This document shows, one piece after another, positions 34,910 to 44,645 of a DNA stretch of 64,000 nucleotides. Origin of the DNA: Sphingomonas phyllosphaerae FA2 (GTDB taxonomy: Bacteria; Pseudomonadota; Alphaproteobacteria; Sphingomonadales; Sphingomonadaceae); NCBI RefSeq assembly GCF_000427645.1, contig NZ_KE386571.1, forward strand, positions 62,001 through 126,000, written 5' to 3'. The notes beneath the pieces are model-generated. The model ran no database searches and was not told where the DNA came from. It saw nothing but the letters and a program-made list of their open reading frames with translations. Position numbers and translations under genes: made by a program. Each line of letters begins with the position of its first letter. Within the stretch, counting starts at the first letter, position 1.

Positions 34910-36270
34910 TCCGCTGCCTCGGCCAGAGCTGCGCCCGCTGCGGGGTGGACGGGGAAGGGCAGGCCAAGATGCTCGCGCAACGTCGTCCCTTCATAGCCGT
35001 CGCGGACCCGGCCGCGGCGTCGAAGCTCGGGCAGGACCTGATCGGCGAAATCGTCGAGATGTTCCGGCAGCGCGGGTGGCATGATGTTGAAGCCGTCGGC
35101 GCCATGACCATCGAACCATTGTTCGAGCTGGTCGGCGATCTGGCCGGCGTCGCCGAAGATCGTCCAATGCCCGCGGGCCCCGGTGACGCGCAGGTGCAAC
35201 TCGCGCGCGGTCAGCCCCTCGCGGCGGGCGATATCGAGCAACAAGGCCGGGCGGCTCTTGCGCCCATCCACTACCAGCCAGTCGGGCAGTTGCCGGTCCT
35301 GATCGTGGTCGAGCAATCGTTCGTCCTCGAAGATATGCGCCAGAAAGCGACGGCCGATGTCGGGATGGACCAGTTGCTGCAATTCTTCGTAGCGCGCGCG
35401 CGCGTCCGCCTCGCTGCGGCCGATCACCGGCATCACCCCCGGCATGATCTTCAGCGTGTCCGGTGTGCGATGGTATCGCGCGAGCCGTCCCTTCACATCG
35501 GCGTAGAAGGCGGCGGCGGAGTCGAGCGTCTGATGCGCGGTGAACACCACCTCCGCGGTCGCCGCGGCCAGGTCGCGCCCCGGTTCGGACGAGCCGGCTT
35601 GCACGACCACCGGATGTCCTTGCGGAGAGCGCGGTACGTTCAGCGGACCCGCGACCGCGAAATGCTCGCCGCGGTGGTCCAGCAGATGGAGCTTGTCGGG
35701 ATCGGCGAACAGCCCGGTGGCGCGATCACGCGGGAACGCATCGTCTTCCCAGCTCTCCCACAGCCCCTTCACCACGGCCGCGAACTCGGCGGCGCGTGCG
35801 TAGCGCGCCTCAGGCTCCGGATGACGGTCCAGCCCGAAGTTCTGCGCCTCGGCGGCGGCCGCAGACGTGACGAGGTTCCAGCCGGCGCGCCCGTTGCTGA
35901 GCACGTCGAGCGACGCGAACAGCCGCGCGAGCAGATAGGGCGGATAATAGGTCGTTGTCGCCGTCGCGACGAGCCCGATGCGCTGCGTGCGTGCGGCAAT
36001 CGCGGAGAGCAGCGTCAGCGGCTCGAACCCGGCGACCTGCGGGCTGCGCGCTACGCTGTCGAGCTGCGACCGGTCGACCCAGCCACCCTGGCTGTCGGCA
36101 AGGAACATCATGTCGAAGCCTGCGGCCTCGGCACGTTGCGCGATGGTGACATAATGGTCGATGCTGACGCCGGCGTCGGCGGCGGCGCGCGGGTGCCGCC
36201 ACGCGGCGACATGATGTCCCGTCGCCATCAGGAACGCGCCAAGGCGAATTTGGTCGGTACGCTTGGTCAT
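34906..36270 (-). CDS. FMNH2-dependent monooxygenase, NtaA/SnaA/DszA family
   Basis: The 454-residue luciferase-like flavin monooxygenase is longer than SsuD (about 380) and fits the NtaA/SnaA/DszA/SoxA family. Diagnostic stretches include RAEAAGFDMMFLADSQGG, TYYPPYLLARLFASLD, LSNGRAGWNLVTSAAA and NFG. Members oxidise nitrilotriacetate, sulfones or other C-S/C-N compounds with reduced FMN. Within an Ssu-type transporter operon the most likely job is release of sulfite from an organosulfur compound. No flavin reductase gene is in the cluster, so FMNH2 must come from elsewhere. It is 31 bases from the TonB receptor gene. Confidence 0.88.
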   Translation of the reverse strand: MTKRTDQIRLGAFLMATGHHVAAWRHPRAAADAGVSIDHYVTIAQRAEAAGFDMMFLADSQGGWVDRSQLDSVARSPQVAGFEPLTLLSAIAARTQRIGLVATATTTYYPPYLLARLFASLDVLSNGRAGWNLVTSAAAAEAQNFGLDRHPEPEARYARAAEFAAVVKGLWESWEDDAFPRDRATGLFADPDKLHLLDHRGEHFAVAGPLNVPRSPQGHPVVVQAGSSEPGRDLAAATAEVVFTAHQTLDSAAAFYADVKGRLARYHRTPDTLKIMPGVMPVIGRSEADARARYEELQQLVHPDIGRRFLAHIFEDERLLDHDQDRQLPDWLVVDGRKSRPALLLDIARREGLTARELHLRVTGARGHWTIFGDAGQIADQLEQWFDGHGADGFNIMPPALPEHLDDFADQVLPELRRRGRVRDGYEGTTLREHLGLPFPVHPAAGAALAEAAE

Positions 36271-36301
36271 GGAAACGTCTCCAGAAAGGGAAGCGGGCGG
36301 C

Positions 36302-38722
36302 TCAGCCGAACCGGCGGCCGAGCGTGAGGCCGATCGTGCGGGGTTCGCCGAAGATCTGGTTGATCGGCGAGGAGCCGCCCGCCGTGCTGAACATTGTCGC
36401 GTAGCGCCGGTCGAACAGGTTGCGTGACCACAGCGAAAGCGACCACAGATCGTCGGCCGAGCGCACGCCGACGCCGGCGTTCACCAGTGCATAGCCGGGC
36501 TGCCAGAAGTAGATCGAGCGCGGATTCGCGAGATTGGTGCGCGTGCGGTAGGCGACGTTGGCATAGCCGGTCAGGACCAGATGGCCGCCGATCGGTTGCG
36601 TGACGTCCAGACCGCCCTGCAGCGTCCATTTCGGCGCGTTACGGATTTGATAGCCGGTCAGCGGCAGTCGCGTCGCGGCGGCGGCCACGCCCTGCTGCGT
36701 CGCAAGATACGCCTGATATTCAAGGGGGGCCGGCGCATTGTCGTACGACAGGTAGCGCGCATCGTTATGCGCCGCGTTGAAGGTGAGCGTCCAGCCCTGC
36801 ACCGGGGAGACGCCGGTCTCCAGCTCGAACCCGCGCAGCCGCACCTTGCCGACATTGGCGAGATAGGTGCCGAGGACCGGCTGGCTCTGATCGACCTGCG
36901 TGTCCTGATAGTTCTTGATCGTGTCGTTGTAGAAGTTGAGGTTGGCGGTCACGCGCCCGTCGAGCCAGCGGCCCTTCACTCCCACTTCGAAGTCCTGCGA
37001 CGTTTCCGGCTGGATGATCAGCACGCCGGCCTGTGCGGCGGTCGCAGCCGTGTTCACCGCGCCGGATTTCTCGCCATAGCTGGCAACCGCATAGGCGTTC
37101 AGCGTGTCGCTGATCTTCCAGGCGGGATTGATGAGCCACGACCACGATCCGTGCCGCACCGCCGCGTCGAGATTGTAGACTGGGCCGGTGATCGCGGCGC
37201 GTTGCGCGGCATAGGCGGCAAGGCTGTCGGTGAGCGGCGCGGCGCCGAACGACGAGCCCGCAACGGACGCCGCCTTCCGCTCGCTGGTGTAGCGTACCCC
37301 GCCGGTGACCGACACCCGCTCACCAAGGTGCAGCGTCGCTTGACCGAACCCCGCCAGGCTGTCGACCTTCATCCGTCCGTCGCGATCGACCTCCAGGTTG
37401 GCGAGGACGGCCGAGGGCACCTTGGGCGACAGGAAATAGGTGCTCGCGTCGCTGTAATAGATGGTGCGCAGGCGACTGCGCAGATCCTCGTGCAGGTAAT
37501 ACGCCCCGACCGTCCAGTCGATCGGCCCACCTTTGTCGGAGGCTAGGCGCAGTTCCTGCGTATATTGGTCGACATCGACGTCGAAGCCGTAGCGCAGGAT
37601 CGACAGCGGGCTGCCGTCGCTGTCGTTATAGGGGCGGAAGTACATCCGCCGCCATGCGGAGATCGCCGACAAGGTCGTTCCGCCGATACCCACCGTCGCC
37701 TCGTTCGAAGCTCCATCCACGCGCGAGACGAGGCGTTTTTGCGTGTTGAGGTTGGCGTTGTCGGGGGAGGCCAGGCTCGGATTGTAGCCGAAGAGCGTGC
37801 GTAGCTTGTTGGTCCAGCTATTGCGTGCGCCGGTGGGATTGGCCGTTGTGGTGAAGGGCGTGTTGTCGAGCTTCAGGTTGGTGTTGACGTCGACGGTCGG
37901 CGGATACCAGTTGTTGTATTCGGTCGTTTCGTAATGTTCCGCGATCAATCGGCTGCTGACGGTATCGCTCGGCTTCCACAGCAACTGGCCGCGGGTCGAC
38001 CAGCGGTTCGTGTTCAGGTAGCCGGCGCCGTCATAGGCATTGGTGATCCAGCCGTCGTCGACCGAATTGGAGAAGGTCAGCCGGTACGCGAGCGTGTCCG
38101 AGATCGGGCCAGTCGCATTCAGGCGCAGTTGCTTCAGGTTGCGCGAGCCGTAAGTGGCGTTGATGTTGAGTTCGGGCGTAAAGCTCGGCTGCTGCGTCCG
38201 GACGATCAGCGCACCGATCGTCGTGTTCTTGCCCAGCAGCGTGCCCTGGGGGCCGCGCGCCACCTCGATGCTGTCGAGGTCCACGAAATCGAGCCAGCTG
38301 AAGCCGACATAATTGTAGACGACGTTGTCGACGATCAGGCCGACGCCGCCCTCCGCGCCGTCGTTGCTGGCGTTGCCGCCAAGACCGCGGATGAAGAGCC
38401 CCGAGACGCGCGTATTCTGTTGCAGCGCGCTGAAATTGGGCACCTTGATCGCGAAATCGGCGACTCGATCGAGGTGTTTTGCGGCAAGTTCCTGCCCCGC
38501 GACGACCGAAATGGCGATCGGCACGTCCTGCAACCGTTCGCTACGATGACGCGCCGTGACGGTGACTTCGCCTCCGAACGCCTCGTCGACGTCCGGCGTC
38601 GACGCATCGGCGATCTTGCCGGCGGTGTCCTCGCCCGGAAGATCGCGCGCGGCAGCCGGCGTCGCCAGCGCGAGGAAGGAGACGGCACCGAGCAACGCGG
38701 CACCGAAGCCGTTGATTGTCAT
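36302..38722 (-). CDS. TonB-dependent receptor of the organosulfur locus
   Basis: The 806-residue receptor has a signal peptide (GAVSFLALATPAAA), a TonB-box region (GEVTVTARHRSERLQDVPIA), a plug with VPNFSALQQNTRVSGLFIRG and IEVARGPQGTLLGKNTTIGA, and a barrel ending TIGLTLGRRFG. The plug resembles the FecA/siderophore-like and organosulfur receptors that head ssu clusters in sphingomonads and pseudomonads. GGGGGA precedes the ATG at 38722. It probably admits the sulfur source that SsuABC then imports. Confidence 0.93.
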   Translation of the reverse strand: MTINGFGAALLGAVSFLALATPAAARDLPGEDTAGKIADASTPDVDEAFGGEVTVTARHRSERLQDVPIAISVVAGQELAAKHLDRVADFAIKVPNFSALQQNTRVSGLFIRGLGGNASNDGAEGGVGLIVDNVVYNYVGFSWLDFVDLDSIEVARGPQGTLLGKNTTIGALIVRTQQPSFTPELNINATYGSRNLKQLRLNATGPISDTLAYRLTFSNSVDDGWITNAYDGAGYLNTNRWSTRGQLLWKPSDTVSSRLIAEHYETTEYNNWYPPTVDVNTNLKLDNTPFTTTANPTGARNSWTNKLRTLFGYNPSLASPDNANLNTQKRLVSRVDGASNEATVGIGGTTLSAISAWRRMYFRPYNDSDGSPLSILRYGFDVDVDQYTQELRLASDKGGPIDWTVGAYYLHEDLRSRLRTIYYSDASTYFLSPKVPSAVLANLEVDRDGRMKVDSLAGFGQATLHLGERVSVTGGVRYTSERKAASVAGSSFGAAPLTDSLAAYAAQRAAITGPVYNLDAAVRHGSWSWLINPAWKISDTLNAYAVASYGEKSGAVNTAATAAQAGVLIIQPETSQDFEVGVKGRWLDGRVTANLNFYNDTIKNYQDTQVDQSQPVLGTYLANVGKVRLRGFELETGVSPVQGWTLTFNAAHNDARYLSYDNAPAPLEYQAYLATQQGVAAAATRLPLTGYQIRNAPKWTLQGGLDVTQPIGGHLVLTGYANVAYRTRTNLANPRSIYFWQPGYALVNAGVGVRSADDLWSLSLWSRNLFDRRYATMFSTAGGSSPINQIFGEPRTIGLTLGRRFG

Positions 38723-38846
38723 GATAGAAAGTTCCCCCTTTTCTTGTTCTTGTCAGCGCGCGTCGAAGCAGCGCGCGAATCCGCACGCGGCGAGTTGCTT
38801 CGCGCGCGGCGCGGGTGTGACCCGGTTCAGGTCGGCGGCGACCCGC

Positions 38847-39326
38847 TCAGGCCGCGGCGGCGCGCTCCGCCGGTTCGGGTTTGATCGTGCGGCTGCGGTG
38901 GTCGTCGAGACCGACCGCCACGTCTCTGGCAATGGTGGCGCGGCGCAGATGACGTGGCTTCTTGCCGAAGTCCGCGATGGCGCGATGCTGTATCGCGCGA
39001 TTGTCCCTGATCGCGACGTCGCCGGGCTGCCTGCGCATCGTATGCTCTGCCACGGTCGCGTGTTCCTGCAACGCGTTGAAGATGCGCTGCGAGCCCGCCT
39101 GCTTCACGCCGCGCGCGGCATCGTCCAGCGCGCCCTGCCCGCGAAAAAAGATCACCGTGCAGCGTAGAAGAGCAGCACGGATCGGCGCCAGCGTTGCGGC
39201 GTCCCCCGCGTCGCGGCCGAGATCGATGCCGAGGATTTCCGCGCCGGTCCGGCCAGCGGCCGGGCGCATGTCGGGTGCGATTTCGGCGGAAGAGGCACCG
39301 GCAAATTCATGGTGGATCACGGTCAT
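38847..39326 (-). pseudogene. TauD/TfdA-type dioxygenase with internal deletion
   Basis: The 159-residue frame joins the N-terminal part of a TauD-like 2-oxoglutarate dioxygenase (GAEILGIDLGRD, LLRCTVIFFRGQ) directly to its C-terminal part (QPGDVAIRDNRAIQHRAIAD). Intact family members are about 280 residues. The missing ~130-150 residues carry the His-x-Asp iron ligands, so only the distal His in IQH remains. The highly conserved Trp of AIWDNR is also changed to Arg. The frame is still open, so the deletion was in frame, but the product cannot bind iron normally. It is the first gene of the organosulfur operon, and its loss would remove taurine-type cleavage. Confidence 0.85.
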
Positions 39327-39631
39327 GAATGCTCTTTCTCAAACAGGCGACGGGCGATTGGCCGCAACCGACCGAGGCACAATTCAAACTCCACCGATTC
39401 AGTGGGAATTGATAGAAATTTAAAATTGGCGGTCGGCAAATTTGGTTTCGCAGGCTGCGCCGGGCGCAAAGACGGCGGATTTGGCCGTCACCGGCGGCTT
39501 CAATCACCGGCCACGCACAAACCGGCGCAGACCGATGGCCTGAAGAATCAGCCGATCCGCTCCGGTCTGTGCGATTTGTGTCTTTTCTTTGCTTGCCGCG
39601 TTGGGGAGGTGAACGGCAAGAGGACGGCGCG
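39327..39631. other. Divergent promoter region, organosulfur operon and gcd
   Basis: About 305 bases between two divergent genes, with an AT-rich stretch around 39400-39440. An inverted repeat GCGCAGACCG ... CGGTCTGTGC (39525-39572, one G-T pair) lies upstream of gcd and could be an operator or transcript hairpin. No coding sequence is apparent. Confidence 0.5.
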
Positions 39632-41998
39632 ATGGGACGATTGTTGACCACCTTACTGGCGTGGCTCATCGCGATCCTCGGCGGATTTTTCGCGGTGGCC
39701 GGCGGGGTGCTCGTCTCGCTGGGCGGATCGCCCTATTATCTGGTCGCCGGCCTCGCCATGATCGCGAGCGGCGCCTTGCTCGGTCGCGGCAGCGTGCTGG
39801 GGCGCTGGCTGTTCGTCCTCATCTGGGCAGGGACGCTGCTCTGGGCGTTGTGGGAGGTCGGGTTCGACGGTCTCCAGCTCGTCCCGCGTCTGGTCGCCCC
39901 CACGGTGTTGCTCGTACTGGTGCTGTTGACTGGCTGGAGCGGGCGATCGCCACGGCTGCATCACCGTGCGGTTCCGGCGGCCGCCATCGCGCTGATCGCC
40001 TTCTGTGCCGGCGGGTTGCTGCTGCGCGGTGAGGGTGCGGTCGCGCAGCAGACGCCGAATTCGGTCGTCGCCGCTGCGCCCACCGGGGGGGCGGACGGTG
40101 ATTGGCGCGATTATGGCGGAACGCTTTCGGGTCGCCGCTACTCCGCGTTGGCGGACATCACGCCACAGAATGTCGGGCAGCTACAGCTCGCCTGGACGCA
40201 GCGCACCGGCGATCTGCCGATGCCGGCGGAGAGCAAGGAGCACAAACGCGAATATCATTCGGAGGCGACCCCGATCCACATCGGCGACACGCTTTATACC
40301 TGTACGCCGCATTCCTTCGTCCAGGCGATCGACGCCACCACCGGCCGGACGAAGTGGAGCTGGCACGAGGATGCCAGGATCGCCGGCAACAATTATCTCG
40401 TCTGTCGTGGCGTCACCTATTTCGAGGCGCCGGCCGGAACGCCGTGCCCGCGCCGCATCTTCGCGCCGACCTTCAACGCCCGGCTGGTGGCGCTGGATGC
40501 CGACACCGGGCGGCCGTGCCCGAGCTTCGCCAACGGCGGCGCGATCGACCTGCGCGCCAATATGGGCACGTCCAAGCCATCCGATCAGATCGGCACCACG
40601 CCGCCGGTGGTGGTCAACAATCGCCTGATCATCGGCGAGCGGATCATCGACAACGTCAATCGCGACATCCCCTCGGGCGTGGTGCGCGCCTATGACCCGG
40701 TGTCGGGTGCGCCGGTCTGGGCGTGGGACGTCGGCCGCTCCCCCGATGCGATCGCGCCGCTGCCGGCGGGGCAGACCTACACGCGCGGGACGCCCAATGT
40801 CTGGGGCGCGATCACGGCGGATTCCGCCAACGGGCTCGTCTATCTCGGCACCGGCAACGCGTCGCCCGATTACTGGATCGGCTACCGCCGGCCCTTCGAC
40901 GACCGGTTCGGTTCGTCGATCGTCGCGCTCGACATCGCGACCGGCAAGTTGCGCTGGACGCGGCAGCTGGTGCACCGCGACATGTGGGACATGGACCTGC
41001 CGATCGGTCCGTCGCTGTTCGACTATCGCGCGCCCAACGGGCAGGTGATCCCGGCGCTGCTCCAGACGACCAAGATGGGGCAGGTGTTCTTCCTCAACCG
41101 CATGACCGGCGCGCCGATCGCCGCGATCACCGAACGGCCGGTCCGCACCGACGGCGCCACCCCGGGTGTCCGGGTGTCGCCGACGCAGCCATTCTCGACC
41201 GGGATGCCGAGCTTCACCCCGGCGGCCCCCAGCGAGGTCGCGACCTGGGGCGCGACGCCGATCGACCAGTTGTTCTGCCGGATCGACATCCGCCGCGCGC
41301 AGGGCACCGGCATCTACCAGCCGATGGGGCTGAAGCCGATCATCGGCCATCCGGCGTTTGATGGCGTAACCGACTGGGGCGGTGCGGCGGTCGATCCGGT
41401 GCGCGGGATCATGACCGTCAACACGATGGAGATGCCGTTCAAGCTGTGGCTGATGCGCCGTGACGATCCGCGCGTCGGGCCGATGATGAAGCAGAAGCAG
41501 GGCGGCGAGAACGCCATGCAGGCGCAGCTCCAGACGCAGTATAACACCCCCTATGTCGCGGTGGTGAAGGCGTGGGTGGGAATATTCGGCGCGCCGTGCG
41601 TCGCGCCGCCGTGGGGGCATTTGACCGCGGTCGATCTCGGCACGCGGCGCATCCTGTGGAAGAAGGTGCTGGGCACCGCCCGCGACACCGGGCTGTTCGG
41701 CACGCATCTGGGCGTCCCGATCAAGACCGGCGTGCCCAATCTCGGCGGATCGATCATCACCGCCGGCGGGCTCGCCTTCATCGGCGCGACCACCGACCAG
41801 TATCTGCGCGCCTACGATCTCAACAGCGGCGAGGTGGTGTGGAAAGCGCGGCTGCCCGCCGGCGCGCAGGCGACACCGATGACGTACCGAGGGCGCGACG
41901 GGCGGCAATATGTGGTGATCACCGCGGGCGGCCACGGTGCGCTGGGCACGCGTTACGGTGATTACACGCTGGCCTTCGCGCTGCCGCGGCAGCGTTGA
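39632..41998 (+). CDS. gcd: Membrane-bound PQQ-dependent glucose dehydrogenase
   Basis: The 788-residue protein has five N-terminal membrane helices (residues 1-135) followed by a periplasmic PQQ propeller of W-motifs, the architecture of Gcd (E. coli 796 aa). Typical blocks are WRDYGGTLSGRRYSALADIT, LVHRDMWDMDLPIGPSL and AFIGATTDQYLRAYDLNSGE. It oxidises glucose (possibly other aldoses) to the lactone in the periplasm and passes electrons to ubiquinone. Quinate dehydrogenase is a close relative and cannot be fully excluded. AGAGGA ten bases upstream supports ATG 39632. No PQQ biosynthesis genes are in the window. Confidence 0.9.
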   Translation: MGRLLTTLLAWLIAILGGFFAVAGGVLVSLGGSPYYLVAGLAMIASGALLGRGSVLGRWLFVLIWAGTLLWALWEVGFDGLQLVPRLVAPTVLLVLVLLTGWSGRSPRLHHRAVPAAAIALIAFCAGGLLLRGEGAVAQQTPNSVVAAAPTGGADGDWRDYGGTLSGRRYSALADITPQNVGQLQLAWTQRTGDLPMPAESKEHKREYHSEATPIHIGDTLYTCTPHSFVQAIDATTGRTKWSWHEDARIAGNNYLVCRGVTYFEAPAGTPCPRRIFAPTFNARLVALDADTGRPCPSFANGGAIDLRANMGTSKPSDQIGTTPPVVVNNRLIIGERIIDNVNRDIPSGVVRAYDPVSGAPVWAWDVGRSPDAIAPLPAGQTYTRGTPNVWGAITADSANGLVYLGTGNASPDYWIGYRRPFDDRFGSSIVALDIATGKLRWTRQLVHRDMWDMDLPIGPSLFDYRAPNGQVIPALLQTTKMGQVFFLNRMTGAPIAAITERPVRTDGATPGVRVSPTQPFSTGMPSFTPAAPSEVATWGATPIDQLFCRIDIRRAQGTGIYQPMGLKPIIGHPAFDGVTDWGGAAVDPVRGIMTVNTMEMPFKLWLMRRDDPRVGPMMKQKQGGENAMQAQLQTQYNTPYVAVVKAWVGIFGAPCVAPPWGHLTAVDLGTRRILWKKVLGTARDTGLFGTHLGVPIKTGVPNLGGSIITAGGLAFIGATTDQYLRAYDLNSGEVVWKARLPAGAQATPMTYRGRDGRQYVVITAGGHGALGTRYGDYTLAFALPRQR

Positions 41999-42023
41999 TG
42001 CGCGGGGACGGGCGACGATAAAA

Positions 42024-42053
42024 GCAGGCCGGCGGTTACCTTCGCCGGCCTGC
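42024..42053 (+). terminator. Strong hairpin between gcd and antiporter genes
   Basis: GCAGGCCGGCG-GTTACCTT-CGCCGGCCTGC is a perfect 11-bp stem with an 8-base loop, 26 bases after the gcd stop. It lacks a T-run on the plus strand, so it may act with Rho or as an RNA stabiliser. It separates gcd from the antiporter unit. Confidence 0.6.
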
Positions 42054-42069
42054 GCGGTTAAGCCGCCTT

Positions 42070-43905
42070 ATGGAACAACAAGCTCTCGTGATCGCGCTGA
42101 TCGGCGCCTTGGGGATCGGTGCGCAATGGGTGGCGTGGCGGACCGGATGGCCCGCCATCGCGCTGATGCTGGCCGCGGGTGTCATCGCCGGCCCGATCGC
42201 CGGCGTGATCGTGCCCGAACAGACCTTCGGTTCGCTCCTGGAGCCGATGATCTCGATCGCCGTCGCGTTGATCCTGTTCGAAGGTGGGCTGAGCCTCAAT
42301 TTCCGGGAGCTGCGCAAGACCGAAGGCGCGGTGACGCGGTTGATGGTGATCGGCATTCCGCTCGGCTGGGTTCTCGGTACGCTGGCCTGCTATTACGTCG
42401 CCGGGCTGGTGTGGCCTGTCGCGATCCTGTTCGCAGGCATCCTCGTCGTAACGGGCCCGACAGTGGTCATCCCGCTGCTGCGGCAGAGCAATGTCGCGTC
42501 GCGTCCGCGCGCGATCCTGAAGTGGGAAGCGATCGTCAACGATCCGTTCGGCGCGCTCTGCGCGGTCATCACCTACGAATATCTGCGGCGCGTCGATGAC
42601 GGGGGGACATTGCTGTCAGTGGTGTCCGCGCTGCTGGGCGCGGCTGTGGTCTCCGGGCTGATCGGGTACGGCATGGCGCGTGCGATCGCCTGGGCGTTCC
42701 CGCGCGGGCATGTGCCGGAATATCTGAAGGCGCCGGTCCTGCTCGTCGCCGTCATCGGGACGTTCGTCCTGTCGAACCTGATCCAGCAGGAAACCGGGCT
42801 GCTCGCGGTGACGGTGATGGGGGTGGCGGTGGCCAACATGCGGCTGGATTCGCTGCGCGACATCCATCCGTTCAAGGAAAATGTGACGGTCCTGCTGATC
42901 TCCGGCGTCTTCGTCCTGTTGTCCGCCTCGCTCGACTTCGCGGCGCTTCGCCTGTTCGAGTGGCGCTTCGCCGCGTTCCTCTTCGCGCTGCTGTTCCTCG
43001 TCCGGCCGGCGACCGTGCTGATCGCATTGGCGTTCAGCAAGATCCCGTGGAACGAGCGGCTGCTGATCGCGTGGATCGCGCCGCGCGGCGTCGTCGCGGT
43101 CGCGATTTCGGGGCTGTTCGCGCTGCGCCTCAACCAGCTCGGCTATGGCAATGGCGAAATCCTGGTCACCCTGTCCTTCGCGGTCGTGGTCGCGACGATC
43201 GTCGCGCACGGCTTCAGCATCCGCCACGTCGCGCGCTGGCTGAAGGTGACCGGGGCGACGCAGAAAGGATTGCTGATCGTCGGCAGCACGTCGTGGAGCG
43301 TCTCGCTGGCGCGACAGCTTCAGTCGCTGGGGCTGCCGGTGATGATCGCCGACACGAGCTGGCAGCGACTGTCGGCCGCGCGTCAGGCGGGCATCGAAAC
43401 CTTCCACGGCGAGATCCTGGCGGAGACGACCGACGAACGGCTCGACCTCACGCAATTTCAGGTTCTTGCCGCGACCACAGAGAACGAAGCCTATAACGCG
43501 CTGGTCTGCAACGAATTCGCGCACAAGGTCGGTCGCGACTCGGTCTATCAACTGGGGGGCAGCGGCGATGACGAGGACCGGCGCAGCCTGCCCGAGGCGT
43601 TGCGTGGCCGCGCGATGTTCACCGCCGGGCACGGCGTCGAGGACATTTCTCGGCGTGAGGCCGCCGGCTGGGCGTTTCGCAGAACCCGGATCAGCGAGCA
43701 GTTCAACTTCGAGGATGCCCGCTCGCTGCTGCCGGACGAGGCCGACATGCTGTTCGTGCTGCACAAGGATGGTCGTATCCGGTTCTTCACCCATGCCGCA
43801 CGACCGACGCCGCAAAGCGGCGACATCATGGTGTCTTACGGTCCGTCGCGGCATGGTGATCCGGAGGCAAATCGATCCATCGCAGTCGGAGAGGGTATTG
43901 CATGA
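42070..43905 (+). CDS. Sodium/proton antiporter (CPA1) with C-terminal TrkA-like domain
   Basis: The 611-residue protein has about twelve membrane helices with the CPA1 ion-site Asn-Asp pair in WEAIVNDPFGAL and a conserved Arg in WIAPRGVVAVAISG. A cytosolic part (from about 395) begins KGLLIVGSTSWSVSLARQL, a Rossmann-like NAD-binding/RCK (TrkA-N) fold. This fold often gates NhaP2/KefC-type transporters by nucleotide. It exchanges Na+ or K+ for H+. The start is ATG 42070, and its stop overlaps the OmpA-like gene (ATGA). Confidence 0.9.
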   Translation: MEQQALVIALIGALGIGAQWVAWRTGWPAIALMLAAGVIAGPIAGVIVPEQTFGSLLEPMISIAVALILFEGGLSLNFRELRKTEGAVTRLMVIGIPLGWVLGTLACYYVAGLVWPVAILFAGILVVTGPTVVIPLLRQSNVASRPRAILKWEAIVNDPFGALCAVITYEYLRRVDDGGTLLSVVSALLGAAVVSGLIGYGMARAIAWAFPRGHVPEYLKAPVLLVAVIGTFVLSNLIQQETGLLAVTVMGVAVANMRLDSLRDIHPFKENVTVLLISGVFVLLSASLDFAALRLFEWRFAAFLFALLFLVRPATVLIALAFSKIPWNERLLIAWIAPRGVVAVAISGLFALRLNQLGYGNGEILVTLSFAVVVATIVAHGFSIRHVARWLKVTGATQKGLLIVGSTSWSVSLARQLQSLGLPVMIADTSWQRLSAARQAGIETFHGEILAETTDERLDLTQFQVLAATTENEAYNALVCNEFAHKVGRDSVYQLGGSGDDEDRRSLPEALRGRAMFTAGHGVEDISRREAAGWAFRRTRISEQFNFEDARSLLPDEADMLFVLHKDGRIRFFTHAARPTPQSGDIMVSYGPSRHGDPEANRSIAVGEGIA

Positions 43906-44552
43906 CGATGTTGAAGTGGAAGGACCGCGCGTCGCTCCTCGCCGCCGCCGCCGCGATCGGCCTCGGCATGGCCGGGTGCGCGCCGCGAACCGAACCCGCC
44001 GGCAACGATACGGCGCACGAATCGCCCGAGGGCGAGGCCGCCGGCAACGGCGCGCTGCCCAACAATCAAGTCGACGATGGGGCGAAGGAGGATGCGGCCA
44101 AATCGATCATCCGTCCGGACATCGAGCCATCCCCCACGACGACCCCTCCCGCCAAGGCAGCCGAACTGACCGTGCCGTTCCCCGCCAGCGGCGTTCAGCC
44201 GGATGCGGCGGGACGGGCGTTGCTCGACACGCTGGCGGCCGATCCGGTCGTGGCGCTCGGCGGCCCGATCACGATCTGGGGTCACAGCGATTCCAAGGGC
44301 TCCGACGCGGCCAACCTCAGCGCGTCCCGCCGCCGTGCAGAGGCCGCACGCGACTATCTGGTGACGAAGGGGATTGCGGCGGATCGCATGACCGTCATCG
44401 CGCTTGGCGAGGCGCGGCCGATTGCCCCCAATCGGAATCTCGACGGCACGGATGATCCGCAGGGGCGCGACAAGAACAGGCGCGTGGAGATCAAGGTCGA
44501 TGTGCCGGCGAACGCGCCGGCCGCCGACGCGGCGCCTTCGAACGATCCGTGA
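43902..44552 (+). CDS. OmpA-family peptidoglycan-binding lipoprotein
   Basis: The 216-residue protein has a lipoprotein signal with lipobox GMAGC, a Pro/Thr/Asn-rich linker, and a C-terminal OmpA domain (about 95-205). The peptidoglycan-binding pattern shows as TIWGHSDSKGSDAANLSASR and RDKNRRVEIKV. It tethers the outer membrane to peptidoglycan. Translational coupling to a cation antiporter is unusual and may reflect envelope or pH stress control. Confidence 0.9.
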   Translation: MTMLKWKDRASLLAAAAAIGLGMAGCAPRTEPAGNDTAHESPEGEAAGNGALPNNQVDDGAKEDAAKSIIRPDIEPSPTTTPPAKAAELTVPFPASGVQPDAAGRALLDTLAADPVVALGGPITIWGHSDSKGSDAANLSASRRRAEAARDYLVTKGIAADRMTVIALGEARPIAPNRNLDGTDDPQGRDKNRRVEIKVDVPANAPAADAAPSNDP

Positions 44553-44645
44553 CGTCCGGCTGGCCGGCCGCGCACGATGATCGGGAACGTCATGCCGCGT
44601 GGGTCGCTTGAGCAGCACGGGCGCGGATGCCCGTGGAGATGCTTG

